From Bretschneidera sinensis (Eukaryota; Streptophyta; Magnoliopsida; Brassicales; Akaniaceae): 64,000 bases of DNA. Both the position numbers and the translations under genes were made by a program. Positions 1 to 12,011 of this stretch are shown here, piece by piece. Every line of letters starts with the position of its first letter. Positions within the stretch are counted from its first letter, which is position 1. Under the pieces are notes generated by a model. It was not told the origin of the DNA. It did no database searches and was given only the letters and a program-made list of their open reading frames with translations. The DNA lies in contig CM043699.1 in the NCBI GenBank assembly GCA_023935145.1, positions 131,510,536 to 131,574,535 of the forward strand, given 5' to 3'.

Positions 1-116
1 AGAGCAAATTTGTTTATACAAGTGATGATTAATAAAGCCTTAAAGACAATGTTTACTACACGCCTCTAAGTCTTGATTTTCATATTCTGTTCTAGTTTAG
101 AAAAAAATTTACAACA
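1..116 (+). mobile_element. 3' tail of a degenerate Ty1/copia LTR
   Basis: Matches the last part of the LTRs at 26138-26769 and 51104-51717, ending in the same TTTACAACA terminus at 116. The rest of the LTR lies outside the window. It sits about 1.37 kb upstream of the ACO copy 1 start codon, the same relation as in the other two units. Confidence 0.75.
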
Positions 117-1390
117 GTTGGCGTATTATTTTATCACATAAAAGAGTAGATCAACATGCGCGTGTTGAGATACTAATATATAATTAAGCGCGTAGATCCT
201 TTTGGTATTTGCCCTTAAAATGTTTGAAAAATCTTTACTTAAATATATAATTTAAATATTTCAATAGGGTTAGATATGTAACAAATTTAATCAAACTTTC
301 AACATCTTTCTCTCATGTTTTTCTCTCCCTCAGTATCCCACTCTCCTTATTATTCTCATCTTCAACCCACCCCTTATCACATAAAAAAGAAAAGCAAAAG
401 AGATGTAAAAAGCCTTTTATTAATTTTCAAACATTAAGAATGGTGAGTTGGCTCAATTTGGTCCACTTATCTTATACTTAAAAAGAAGTATAGATACTAA
501 AATCAAATTGAACATTGAATTGATCGAGATATCGAATCATTAATTTATTGGTCAAATTAGTAAGTCAATAAAAACTATATAATAATATTATGATAAAATA
601 CTTGTCAAATTATTTATTATTATTTTTATAAAGACATAATCATCAAATTAGATGAAAAGAATTTTTTCATTCAATTTTTAGTTTCAATTAAAACAAAGTA
701 AATTAGGGAGGTTGAGCTAAGAGCAAACCCCAAATTGCTAAGCCACTAATATCTCTCTTAAATCTGAGGTTTGAATAGGAAATTAAGGGATTTCATATGC
801 AATGACAATTATACCCATAAAGCATTAGAGTTAAAACAAAAAAAAATTTAAACTTGTAATTTTGGTCATTTGGATAGAAATTGCTCTATTAAAATCAGAT
901 TGAGTTGGCATCCTATTCTTACAATTTTGATTAAAAGTGTAATTGTTGAAGATTTTTTTATTACATCGGGTTTAAAATTAATGTTTTAAATAAATTTAAA
1001 ATTATTTTAAAAAAATTCATTAATAATATTATTTTAAAAATATTATATTTATAATGACATTACTAATAAATTTTTTTAAAACTACAAATAAAATTTCGAA
1101 GTGATTGGAAGTGTACTTTACAAAGGGACAAAACAACACCATATGAGAAAACCTGGCGTGCAATAGGACCCAAAACAAAAAAAAAAGGATAAAAATTGCA
1201 AAGAAAGAGAAGAAGAAGAAGCCATCAAAGTAGGACCAATCCTACCCACGCTGGATAGATGGTCCAATAAGGCAAGGCGACCTTAGCCTTTTCAGTTAAT
1301 TACTAATTTTTATTAAATTTAATTTGTCTGACTCCACAAACCAATCTCCGCTTCCAACTATTTGTATCCTCTCATTCTGCTTTAACCCCC
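117..1390 (+). promoter_or_regulatory. ACO copy 1 upstream region
   Basis: AT-rich intergenic sequence between the copia LTR tail and the ACO TATA box, with no supported gene. It is collinear with 26770-28077 and 51718-52953. Most of it is near-identical, but the last 300 bp differ by indels between units (see findings). The 300-480 part is distantly similar to sequence on the far side of the copia relic (25330-25420, 42890-42990), which suggests an older local duplication. Confidence 0.55.
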
Positions 1391-1398
1391 TATAAATA
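1391..1398 (+). promoter_or_regulatory. TATA box of ACO copy 1
   Basis: TATAAATA, 95 bp upstream of the ACO ATG and followed by a purine-rich leader. It is conserved at the same distance in the other two ACO copies. Confidence 0.75.
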
Positions 1399-1461
1399 CC
1401 ATACCAAATCTTTCATTTCAGCATTAAGAAACTTTCTTAAGAGAGACAGAGAGAAAATTAA

Positions 1462-3080
<1,619 letters not shown>

Positions 3081-4757
3081 ATAGCTAGTAATTGGACTAG
3101 ATGACGCAGTTGTATGTTACTAAAAGTTTAATTTTTTTTATTGGTAAATTAGTGGGGCAGTCGGTTTGAATCCGGATCTCTTCTACGAAGGGTTTGGAGA
3201 TGATCGTTAGGTCAAGAGGTTTCTCTCGTTAAAAGCTGAAATTCATGTGAGCAAGTTTGAAGATTAATTAGGAGATCTAAGCTTGCTGTTTGTGAGTCAG
3301 AGCTTATACTATAGTGGCCAGTGGGTATGGATTTATTTTGTAGACAGTAACAAAAAGGGTGGCTTTTCTCACGGGCATTCCCGGTGAAATAGACCACCCT
3401 AACAAAAGTTGTTATTCCAGAATATTATCATTCTAATAAGGAAATTCGTCCAATTGTTTCTTTCTCTTCATTTGTTTATGTGCTGGTGCATGATTTATAT
3501 ATAGAATTAATATACAGTTAAATTCCAACTCTTGCTTCAAGTCTCATTAAAAAACAGACTCAAAGATAATACAAACTAATCATCTTTGAATCAAGAAAAA
3601 GGCAACAAATGTTTTTTTAACCCTTCTAAAAAAAGGCTAACCATGTATATCAAGAGGACTGAATATAGGAAGTGCCTGTAAGGAGATTTCTCAGAACAAA
3701 CTCATCCTTTGTTCGTGTTTCAAGACTGGCCGAATAGGAAGTTCACATGCCAACATTAGAAGCGTGCAAGTACATTGAGTCATTGCGTGCTGTCACCAAA
3801 ATCGTGATGACAACATCGATGAAGATGTGTAAAAGGCTTGGGTTTGGGTTGCCACCAAGATTTGCATCTGTCCATCGGTTCACACTCTAAATCGATCAAC
3901 AAACCAACTCATTCTTGTCTCACATTTGATCAAAGTGCATCGTGAATGTTATTCATTATTCTCATAATAATTTTTTATGTGAAAATGTGAGATGAACGAA
4001 TAATACTCTTGACTTTTTACACAAAATTGGGTCTATCGTACACAACTAATCCATCATATGATGAAACACATGCACCACTATTTAAGGAGTTATGAATATG
4101 CACTACTACTGTTCCCTTTCCCTAAAAGTGACTTCCAAATACAGTAAAACGAAGATAGCAGATGTGTGTAATTATCTGTTATGGGAGATCACAATTAAGT
4201 ATATCAACATATTTGCCCGACATTATAAGAAGTTTTTCTCCTTTTTTTCCCCCTTTTTCTTTTCTGTGTGGTGGGCATTTTGATAAACAATTTATTTGAG
4301 TGATAAGATTCTGAATTATTCTTAGGAAGAATGGAAGATGGAATAAGATGAAACTATAAAATAGCAATTTTAGGATGACATTATTGTAATCCACAACAAA
4401 CTTTCTTTTTTGATTTTGGTATCTAATGATCCATAAGCATTCACCTATATTAAGTGGGGCAGCTAATAATCATGTAAAAGAATATATAAATATCAAACCT
4501 CTTTCTTACTTCTAATCATTATAAGAATATAGTGATAACTCACACCCATATCTCATGTTGATATTGTAATAGAAAAGATCATATCTTATAGGAAAGGTTT
4601 AACGATTTTGAAAGTAACTTGGGTAAACATTCGTAATATTATAAATGATATCAGAACCAATCTGCTTTACAAAATATGGACAACACATTTTCATTATGCC
4701 AATTACTAGTAATTAAAACTTCATGGAGAGAGGACAAATTAGTTTGGGTGGAACGAG
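3081..4757 (+). other. ACO copy 1 3' flank, no gene seen
   Basis: Includes the 3' UTR (end not determined; no clear AATAAA close to the stop) and AT-rich intergenic DNA. Collinear with 29783-31438 and 54642-56303. Short ORFs here are not supported by any recognisable motif. Confidence 0.6.
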
Positions 4758-4846
4758 GAATGCTTGGTTAAATCGGATCTAAAATATTAATTTTAGATTC
4801 GTCCAAAACTTCATTGGTAATTTTAGACCCATCTAACCAAGTATTT
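4758..4846. repeat. Short inverted repeat, MITE-like hairpin
   Basis: A left arm around 4758-4784 (TGCTTGGTTAAATCGGATCT) and a right arm around 4821-4846 (TTTTAGACCCATCTAACCAA) are near reverse complements separated by about 35 bp. The same hairpin occurs in unit 2 (about 31447-31537) and unit 3 (about 56312-56403). The size and arms fit a small MITE or foldback relic. No target duplication was established. Confidence 0.45.
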
Positions 4847-4974
4847 TTGAGGTGGACCACACTAAACATCAAGATCTACAATTAATCATTGAACAATTCC
4901 AACAATAATCATTGAATCAAGGCTTTATGTTCTTATTCAATGAGCTTAACAGAATCATTGGCTTCAAAATATAC

Positions 4975-4979
4975 ATATC
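4975..4979. repeat. Target-site duplication ATATC (left)
   Basis: ATATC at 4975-4979 is repeated at 15370-15374 directly outside the two LTRs. The empty site is visible in the paralogous units (about 31680 and 56527), where a single ATATC runs straight into TTTAATGGGG. Confidence 0.93.
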
Positions 4980-5561
4980 TGTAGCTCGAGGTTTCAACCC
5001 AAGAGGGGGGGGGGGGGGGTGAATTGGGTTTTTAAAAACTTTTGCGGAATTTATAAAAGTTTATAAAAACTGATTAGCAGCAAATAATTAATACAAGTAA
5101 TAAGCTGTAAATAAAGAGTTTAAGGAAAGAGGATGCAAACACAGTTATAGTGGTTCGGCAATATCGGATTCGTTCCGACCCTACGTCCACTCTCTTCAAG
5201 GAACTCCTTGAAGTAATCCACTAAGAAAACTTAGTCGCACAACTTAGCCGGGTGTTGCACAAACCGTACACAAGCAATTTACAGGAATTGCTTAAACCGA
5301 AAAATCCCCTTCCTTTCGGAAGCTTCCCCTTCCTCTCGGAAGTAATCTCTTTACAAAGATGGTGTAAAGTAAAAGGTAGAGAGACAGCAAATGAAAGCTT
5401 ATTACAACAGAAATGTCTCTATTTCAAAGTAAAGCTTGAAGAAATGGCTCAATAAGATTATTTCAAAGCTTTTTGTGTTTCAAGAGTATAAAAACTTGAT
5501 TATATGAGATCAACTCTTTTTGAATATGTGCTACTTTTTTTTGAATGCTTTGCTGAATGGG

Positions 5562-5569
5562 TTTATATA
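5562..5569 (-). promoter_or_regulatory. TATA box in the 3' LTR
   Basis: TATATAAA on the minus strand, about 95 bp downstream (element sense) of the nearest palindrome. It marks the likely U3 core promoter; the equivalent in the 5' LTR is at 14693-14700. Confidence 0.65.
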
Positions 5570-5664
5570 GCAATCAATTAATATGGCCGTTTTGGACTTT
5601 AATTTGAAAAAGATTTACTTTAAAACGTTCAGATTTGGAGTCCAACGGTCATATTTTTGAAAAA

Positions 5665-5929
5665 CCAGTCGACTGGGTCGAGATACCAGTCGACTGGGTT
5701 CACTTGAAAAATACTCGTTTTCAGACCTTCTGGGTATCCAGTCGACTGGTATATATCACCCAGTCGACTGGGGATTTTCTGTCCATTTCACCAGTCGACT
5801 GGGTTGATTCATCCAGTCGACTGGGATATTACTGGTCAAAGTACCAGTCGACTGGGTTAATTCATCCAGTCGACTGGGTACCTTCTGACCCATATACCAG
5901 TCGACTGGTATATGTACCCAGTCGACTGG
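5665..5929. repeat. Array of ten CCAGTCGACTGG palindromes in the 3' LTR
   Basis: Exact 12-bp palindromes start at 5665, 5686, 5738, 5760, 5791, 5813, 5844, 5866, 5897 and 5918. Successive spacings are 21, 52, 22, 31, 22, 31, 22, 31 and 21 bp, close to 2, 5 and 3 helical turns. The sequence between palindromes is only partly conserved, so the sites and their spacing are the preserved feature. The array lies in U3 just upstream of the LTR TATA box, the expected place for an enhancer. Confidence 0.92.
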
Positions 5930-6239
5930 GTTGTCTTCCAACCCAGTTTTTCTTCTGTTTTTCATAAAAAAAAACATTTAAAAATAATGGTTTTAGAAAA
6001 ACCTTTTGTGTTTGAGCCATTGAATAAGCTAATACAATGTATGAGTGAGACTTACATTGGTTCTAAACCTTAAGACCTATTCTAGATCTTCAGTCTTCAC
6101 TTGATACTTGATTTGGTTCGAGTTTTTGCACTTTGTTCCTTGGTTGAATGTGTTTGATCCTTAATACAACTTAGTTTAAACATGTTAGTTAAATAACAGT
6201 TGTGTTTTGTCATCATTAAAATACGGGCGAGGGTCAACA

Positions 6240-6253
6240 ATCTCCCCCTTTTT
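6240..6253 (-). other. Polypurine tract (PPT) of the copia element
   Basis: AAAAAGGGGGAGAT on the minus strand directly abuts the 3' LTR start (TGTTGACC) and would prime plus-strand DNA. Similar tracts at about 6451-6460 and 6511-6520 read TAGGGGGAGC and AAGGGGAGAA on the minus strand. Multiple PPTs are described for Sireviruses. Confidence 0.85.
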
Positions 6254-6910
6254 GATGATGACAAAACTAATAATGTAAAAACAGCTTTAAAAGCTAAGTG
6301 TTAAGATTTTACAAAAATTTGGACAGGGTCTCCTCTGTTTTTCGAGTAAAACCACCCTGTAAACAAGCAAACACAGTTTATATTTCTTTCAACCAATCCA
6401 GAATTAAACTCAACCAATCAATAAACATTTTTACAAAGATATGGAGCAATGCTCCCCCTAAATCTATGCATTGGTTGCGTTTTACTTAGATTTTCTCGTT
6501 TTTCTCATTTTTCTCCCCTTTTTGACAACAGCAACCAAAGGGGGGCATAACAAAAAAATAAGCTACTTAGCCAATACAGTCAGATAGGTTAGAAGAATAC
6601 AAAGATGTATACGAAGATTTGGCTTCATTCGAATTTCAGAAGCCTTCCCGGGAAGAACCAGAAGTTTTTCAAGCATATAAGTATTTTATAGCAGTTTTAG
6701 TGACCAAACAGAGTTTTTAAAACAGTTCTAACATATCACAAATAGCGTAAATAAATGCAAGAAATATGGCTAATAGTATTACATCATCATAGAGAAAAAG
6801 TCAATACAAGTAGGGCCTCACAGAGCCATAACTAAGAAAAACATACATGAGATGTCCGTGCTATGTGACAAAAACTGGAAAAGCGCTAAGAACATATAAA
6901 AGATAGAGAC
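6254..6910 (-). other. 3' untranslated region of the copia element
   Basis: Non-coding stretch between the extra ORF stop and the PPT. Apart from the extra PPT-like tracts, no gene is seen. Confidence 0.6.
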
Positions 6911-8167
6911 TCATGGTACGGGAGAGTCCGAGCTGTCACGAAGAAGTTCCCTAATCTCAGCTAGGGAACCCTCGGTGTGCTCTCGATGTAACTCGAAGTC
7001 GTCCCGTAGGTGGTCTATGGAGGAGCTCAGCCTCTGGTAATCGGACTGCATGGACTGAAAACCGGACTCCATCGTCATCTGAAGACTCATGATAGCTCGT
7101 AGGATGTCACCATAACTAGTCTGACCAGTACTCGAGTCACCAATGGGAGGTGCTCGGGTATCCGTCTCCATCTCAGCAGCCGTATCAGCATCCTCATCAC
7201 TGTCACTCGCATCCTCTCAGATCCTTAGGCGCTTTCCGGCCTTTGGATAGAGAAACCCTTCACGAACAGTACATCCCATCTTCTTCAGAGATGAGATGTT
7301 GATGATATCCGTCAATCCGATATCCTGAGCCTCGAAGGCAGGCAAAGGTACCCGGAAGTGCTGGAGGATGAGCGTAATGAGCATCCCATAAGGAAGACAC
7401 CCGGAGTCGTTTGCTTCGCCGTTTATCATGTTGGCGAGCAGCAGAGGATATATATTGAAGTGGTGCCCAGATTTTAGGCACCAAATCAATACCGTATCTA
7501 TTTTAGATAGATGCCCTCGACTCTCGAGTCTCGGATGGATGGTCCAACTGACAATCAATTGAAACATCTTTGAGTCGAGGGGCAAGTCACTACATGTGTG
7601 AAATGTAGTGGGTCTGTACACATAGTTAGGGTCACCCCTGACTATCCGACAGGCCTCCTCAACTTCAAAGTTGTCTGGCCATCCATCCAGACTCCATTGA
7701 ACCCCCCTTATAGGGATTCTCAGAATGCTCATCAAGAGGTCAGTGTTGACCTCAAACTCCACACCGCTAACTCTGGTTCTGAATCTCAGAGCCAGAGGAC
7801 TGGGTTTCACCAAGTTCCCATAGAACTGGTGAATCAGTCGCGAGTAATATTTTTCATGAATTCTGACCAGTGGGGTCAGATTTATTGCCTCAAAGGCTGG
7901 TAGAATATCGAAATTACCATGGCGAATAGAGTCGAAATCAACGACTCTACCCGTCATGATTTTCTTGTGATGGATTATAGAATTATACCTCTTATGAGCC
8001 GCTGGGCTGTAAAACAGAGTCTGCTCCAACTCTGTTCTGGGCTCCTTGCTGGATGACCCTGCTGCTCCCTTCCCTTTCGACTCCGAAGCCGAAGGTTTTG
8101 AAGATCTTGGCTTTTTGGGCGCATTAGGTCCACTAGTTGTGAGTTTTATACGGATTTTGTCACTCAT
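6911..8167 (-). pseudogene. Extra sense ORF between RNase H and 3' LTR, plant transposon-protein-like, split by one TGA
   Basis: A 316-codon frame (7217-8167) ends at TGA 7217-7219. The same frame then continues for 15 codons into an 86-codon open stretch ending at 6911, so about 418 codons are interrupted by one stop. The N-terminus is basic and Ser-rich (low complexity, about residues 8-45). The middle resembles, from memory, the plant 'putative plant transposon protein' family that often accompanies retroelements (key stretch GVEFEVNTDLLMSILRIP). The part after the TGA is acidic and then helical with heptad-like spacing, probably a coiled coil. It lies where Sireviruses carry an envelope-like ORF, but I see no clear membrane segment or signal peptide. 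A TATA box and palindrome array lie directly upstream, suggesting its own transcript. Function unknown. Confidence 0.7.
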
Positions 8168-8369
8168 TTTGGATAAATTTGAAGTTTTTGGAAAAAGAAA
8201 ATTTGGTAAAAATGAGAGATTTTAACCGTAGAAAGTTAAAAATCTCTTTAGGAATGAGTAGATCGGTGTGTTTAGAAGGGATTTGGATGATTTTTAGATC
8301 AAAAAGATGAATTTTTCTAGAGAGAGAAAGCTTGGGCTCTTTGAAAATGGCGTAAAAATGAACAGTCTC

Positions 8370-8376
8370 TTTTATA
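8370..8376 (-). promoter_or_regulatory. Internal TATA box upstream of the extra ORF
   Basis: TATAAAA (in CTATAAAAGAG) on the minus strand, 203 bp before the ATG of the extra ORF at 8167. The nearest palindrome of the internal array begins 12 bp upstream. The intervening leader has no long ORF. The arrangement matches a separate promoter for a subgenomic mRNA. Confidence 0.55.
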
Positions 8377-8387
8377 GACTCGCGATA

Positions 8388-8746
8388 CCAGTCGACTGGG
8401 GTCGATATACCAATCGACTGGGGTCGATATACCAGTCGACTGGGTTCCTTTGAAAAGATGAACAGTTTCTTTACCAGTCGACTGGGTAAACGTACCAGTC
8501 GACTGGGACAACTGACAGTGAGTTACCAGTCGACTGGGCTATCTTTACCAGTCGACTGGAGGATAAAGGGTATTCAAAAAATTGGCTCCAAACAAGATTT
8601 GATCTTGTAGACGACTAGTGAAGACTTACTAGTCATCTGGAAGTTTTGACAGAGAGTTACCAGTCGACTGGGTCAAAATTACCAGTCGACTGGAAGATCA
8701 GGCAGAGACTTACCAGTCGACTGGAGCATATTTACCAGTCGACTGG
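8388..8746. repeat. Internal array of CCAGTCGACTGG palindromes
   Basis: Copies start at 8388, 8410 (one mismatch), 8432, 8474, 8495, 8526, 8548, 8607 and 8629 (both degenerate), 8660, 8682, 8713 and 8735. Spacings are 22, 22, 42, 21, 31, 22, 59, 22, 31, 22, 31 and 22 bp, the same 22/31 alternation as in the LTRs. Sequences between sites differ from those in the LTRs, so this is not just a copied LTR fragment at recent divergence. Confidence 0.9.
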
Positions 8747-8888
8747 ATCCTGAGTAAAATTTCCAGTCCTGAATTTTTTTAGCACGATTTTGTTTATCTA
8801 TGACATTTTTGAGTGAAGGGAATAATTAAACATGGATTAATACTCTATCACTCAATGTCAAATATGCAAATGATGAAATGAGATGCAA

Positions 8889-11800
8889 TCAAACATTCAG
8901 TTTATCAAAATCAAGCAAGCCCATCAACATTCTAATCTTACAAAAACTAGCTTCACTTAAGGGTTTTGTAAGAATATCAGCTATTTGATTTTCTGAAGGT
9001 ATAAATTCTAATCTTATATCATCTTTTTGAGCATGATCTCTTAGGAAATGATGTCTAATCTCTATATGCTTGGTTCTAGAGTGCTGAATAGGATTTTTGG
9101 TTAGGTTGATGGCACTAGTATTATCACAAAATATAGGAATATTTTTGAGACTCATGCCATAGTCTTCTAGTTGTTGTTTCATCCAAAGTACTTGGGCACA
9201 ACAACTGCCAGCTGCTACATATTCCGCCTCAGCGGTTGATAGTGCAACTGAATTCTGTTTCTTGGAGAACCAAGAAGTTAACATAGCACCTAAGAATTGG
9301 CATGTTCCACTTGTGCTTTTTCTATCTAACCTACATCCAGCAAAATCAGCATCCGAATATCCTACTAGCTCAAAAGATGATTCTCTAGAATACCATAATC
9401 CTATGGTCTGGGTCCCTTGTAGATATCTAAGGATTCTTTTTACTGCAACTACATGTGATTCCTTAGGATTAGATTGAAATCTAGCACACATGCATACACT
9501 GAACATTATATCAGGTCTACTTGCAGTCAAGTACAGTAAAGCACCTATCATGCTTCTATAATATTTAGAATCTACAGTTTTACCTCATTCATCAAGATAA
9601 AGTTTAGTGGTTGTGCTCATAGGCGTTCCAATTGGCTTTGAGCTTTCCATCCCGAACCTCTTTAGTAGATCTTTAATGTACTTTTGTTAATTGATGAAGA
9701 TACCTCCTTTTAGTTATTTGATTTGCAGTCCAAGGAAGTAGGTAAGTTCTCCCATCATGCTCATTTCAAATTCACCTTGCATGCACTTTGCAAACTCTTG
9801 ACATATAGATTCATTAGTAGCACCAAATATAATATCATCAACATATATTTGAACTATCAAAGTGTCATTTTTGTGAGTTTTTGTGAAGAGAGTTGTATCT
9901 ATTCTACCTCTTACAAAATCATTATCAATCAAAAATTTACTTAGTCTTTCATACCATGCCCTTGGAGCTTGCTTCAACCCATATAGAGCTTTAGAAAGTT
10001 TATAGACATGATTTGGAAGACTTGGATTTTCAAATCCAAGAGGTTGTTCAACATAAACCTCTTCTTCTATAAAGCCATTTAAAAAGGCACTTTTCACATC
10101 CATTTGAAATAGCTTGAATTTATTAAAGCATGCAAAGGCTAATAACATTCGAATAGCTTCTAATCTAGCTACAGGAGCATAGGTTTCATCAAAATCTATT
10201 CCTTCCTCTTGGTTATATCCCTTAGCAACTAGTCTAGCCTTATTTCTAGTTACTATACCATTTTCATCCATTTTATTTCTATATACCCATTTAGTTCCAA
10301 TAATTGAATGATCTTTAGGTCTTGGAACTAGTTCCCAAACATTGTTTCTCTCAAATTGATTTATCTCTTCCTGCATTGCAATTATCCAATCATTATCTTT
10401 TTCAGCTTCTATAAATGTCTTAGGTTCTACTTGAGACAAATAAGCTACAAAATTGCAAATATTTCTAACAGAAGAGCGAGTTCTTACCCCTTGTGAAGGA
10501 TCACCAATTACTTGATCAATTGGATGATGATTTACATACCTCCAATCCTTGGGTAGATTTTCCTCTTGTTGACTTGTGGATGGTTGGTCCAAATTTGGAG
10601 TTGCCATCCCTTCATTTGTTTGAGTAGAACTCACTTTTGGGTCAACAATGGAAGTAGGAGTTTCCATTCTTGGAATAAAATCTGCATCATCTTTAAAGGA
10701 AACTTCTCCACTACTCATTGGGTTAGATTCATCAATAGTTACATGCACAGATTCTTCTACTACTAGAGTTCTCTTATTGAAAACTCTATAAGCCTTACTA
10801 GTAGTTGAATATCCTAAAAATATCCCTTCTTCGGTATTAGAATCAAATTTACTCAAGTTAGTTTTATTGTTATTTAAGATGAAGCATTTACTACCAAAGG
10901 CACGAAAATAGGAGATATTGGGCTTTCTCCCTTTCCATAGTTCATATGGTGTTTTATCAAGCAAGGGCCTTATCAAAATTCTATTTAAAATATAGCAAGA
11001 AGTATTCACGGCTTCAGCCCAAAAATATTTTGGTAAATTATTTTCACAAAGCATTGTTCTTGAAAATTCTTCTAGAACTCTATTTTTCCTCTCAACAACT
11101 CCATTTTGTTGAGGAGTTCTAGGAGCTGAAAAGTTGTGATTAATTTCATTTTCATCACAAAATTTCGAAAAGCTTTGATTTTCAAATTCTTTGCCATGAT
11201 CACTTCTTATGCTTGAAATACAAATTCCTTTTTCATTTTGTACCTTTTTGCAAAACTTTTCAAAGCCTTTGAAAGCTTCATCCTTATAAGCAATAAAAAT
11301 AACAAAGGTATATCTTGAATAGTCATCAACAATAACAAGAGCATATTGATGGCCACCTAGACTAATGGTACTAATTGGACCAAATAAGTCCATATGCAAA
11401 AGTTCCAAAGGTCTAGTAGTTGAGACTACATTTTTTGCTTTAAAAGATATCCTAGATTGTTTTCCCATTTGACAAGCATTGCAAATTTTGTTTTTCTCAA
11501 AATCGATTTTAGGAAGTCCAATAACTAAATCTTTTCTTGAAACAATTTTTAGCAAGTTCATGTTTACATGACCAAGCCTTCTATGCCATAGCCATTGATT
11601 TTCACTAAAGGCAGGAAAACATTTTTCATTAACGGAATGCAAAGATTTCAAATCAACTATATAGACATTTTCATGTCTATGGTCAATGAATTTGATCTTG
11701 TTGCTCTTGATGTCTATAACTAGACAATGAGAGGTCTCAAATGTGACTTTATATCCTTTGTCACATAATTGACTAATGCTAAGTAAATTTGGCTTAAGGC

Positions 11801-12011
11801 CTTGCACTAGCAAAACATTATCTAAGGTTGAGAAATCATTACCGACTTTTCCATGCCCGATGATCTTTATTTTAGTATTGTCTCCAATGGTCACAAGTCC
11901 ACCATCTCTTAAAGTTAGCTCCTTGAATACGCTTTTATCACCGGTCATATGCTTCGAGCAACCGCTATCAAGGTACCAACAGTTACCTTTCTCCTTGGTG
12001 TGAAGGCAAAT
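8889..12011 (-). pseudogene. pol: Copia pol: protease, integrase, RT, RNase H, with three internal stops
   Basis: One frame continuous with gag. The protease motif [12 protein letters not shown] has its catalytic Asp codon at 11967-11969. Numbering from the ATG at 11948, the integrase zinc finger is H122, H127, C156, C159. The catalytic triad is D187, D250, E286 (D-35-E). RT follows with its catalytic Asp in FQMDVKSAF (617) and YVDD at 702-705. RNase H lies in 8889-9551, with YSDADFAG, STAEAEYVA and the DILTKPL end. In-frame stops at 9714-9716 (TAA), 9687-9689 (TAA) and 9585-9587 (TGA) separate RT from RNase H, while the residues between stops still look like copia pol. No frameshift is needed, so the loss is by point mutation. 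A full-length polyprotein cannot be made from this copy. Confidence 0.93.

Larger units (their letters stand above)
4980..6239 (-). repeat. 3' LTR of the 10.39-kb copia element
   Basis: 1,260 bp, with TG..CA termini on either strand. It differs from the other LTR by about 14 substitutions counted by eye, plus a longer G run (15 versus 7) and one A in a homopolymer. It contains ten CCAGTCGACTGG palindromes at 5665-5929 and a TATA box at 5562-5569. Confidence 0.95.

Noticed and set aside
3142..3200. tRNA/SINE-like B box (GGTTTGAATCC) downstream of ACO
   Set aside because: Units 2 and 3 read GGATTGAATCC, no convincing A box or tRNA fold is seen, and there is no poly-A tail or target duplication.
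5665..5929. Resemblance to a CRISPR array
   Set aside because: Repeats are only 12 bp and palindromic with short, partly conserved spacers, and they lie in a plant LTR; no cas context.
5635..5967. Open frames in both strands over the LTR palindromes, with repeated PVDW/QSTG residues
   Set aside because: They are translations of the palindromic repeat. Both LTRs give the same pattern and there is no protein-like composition.
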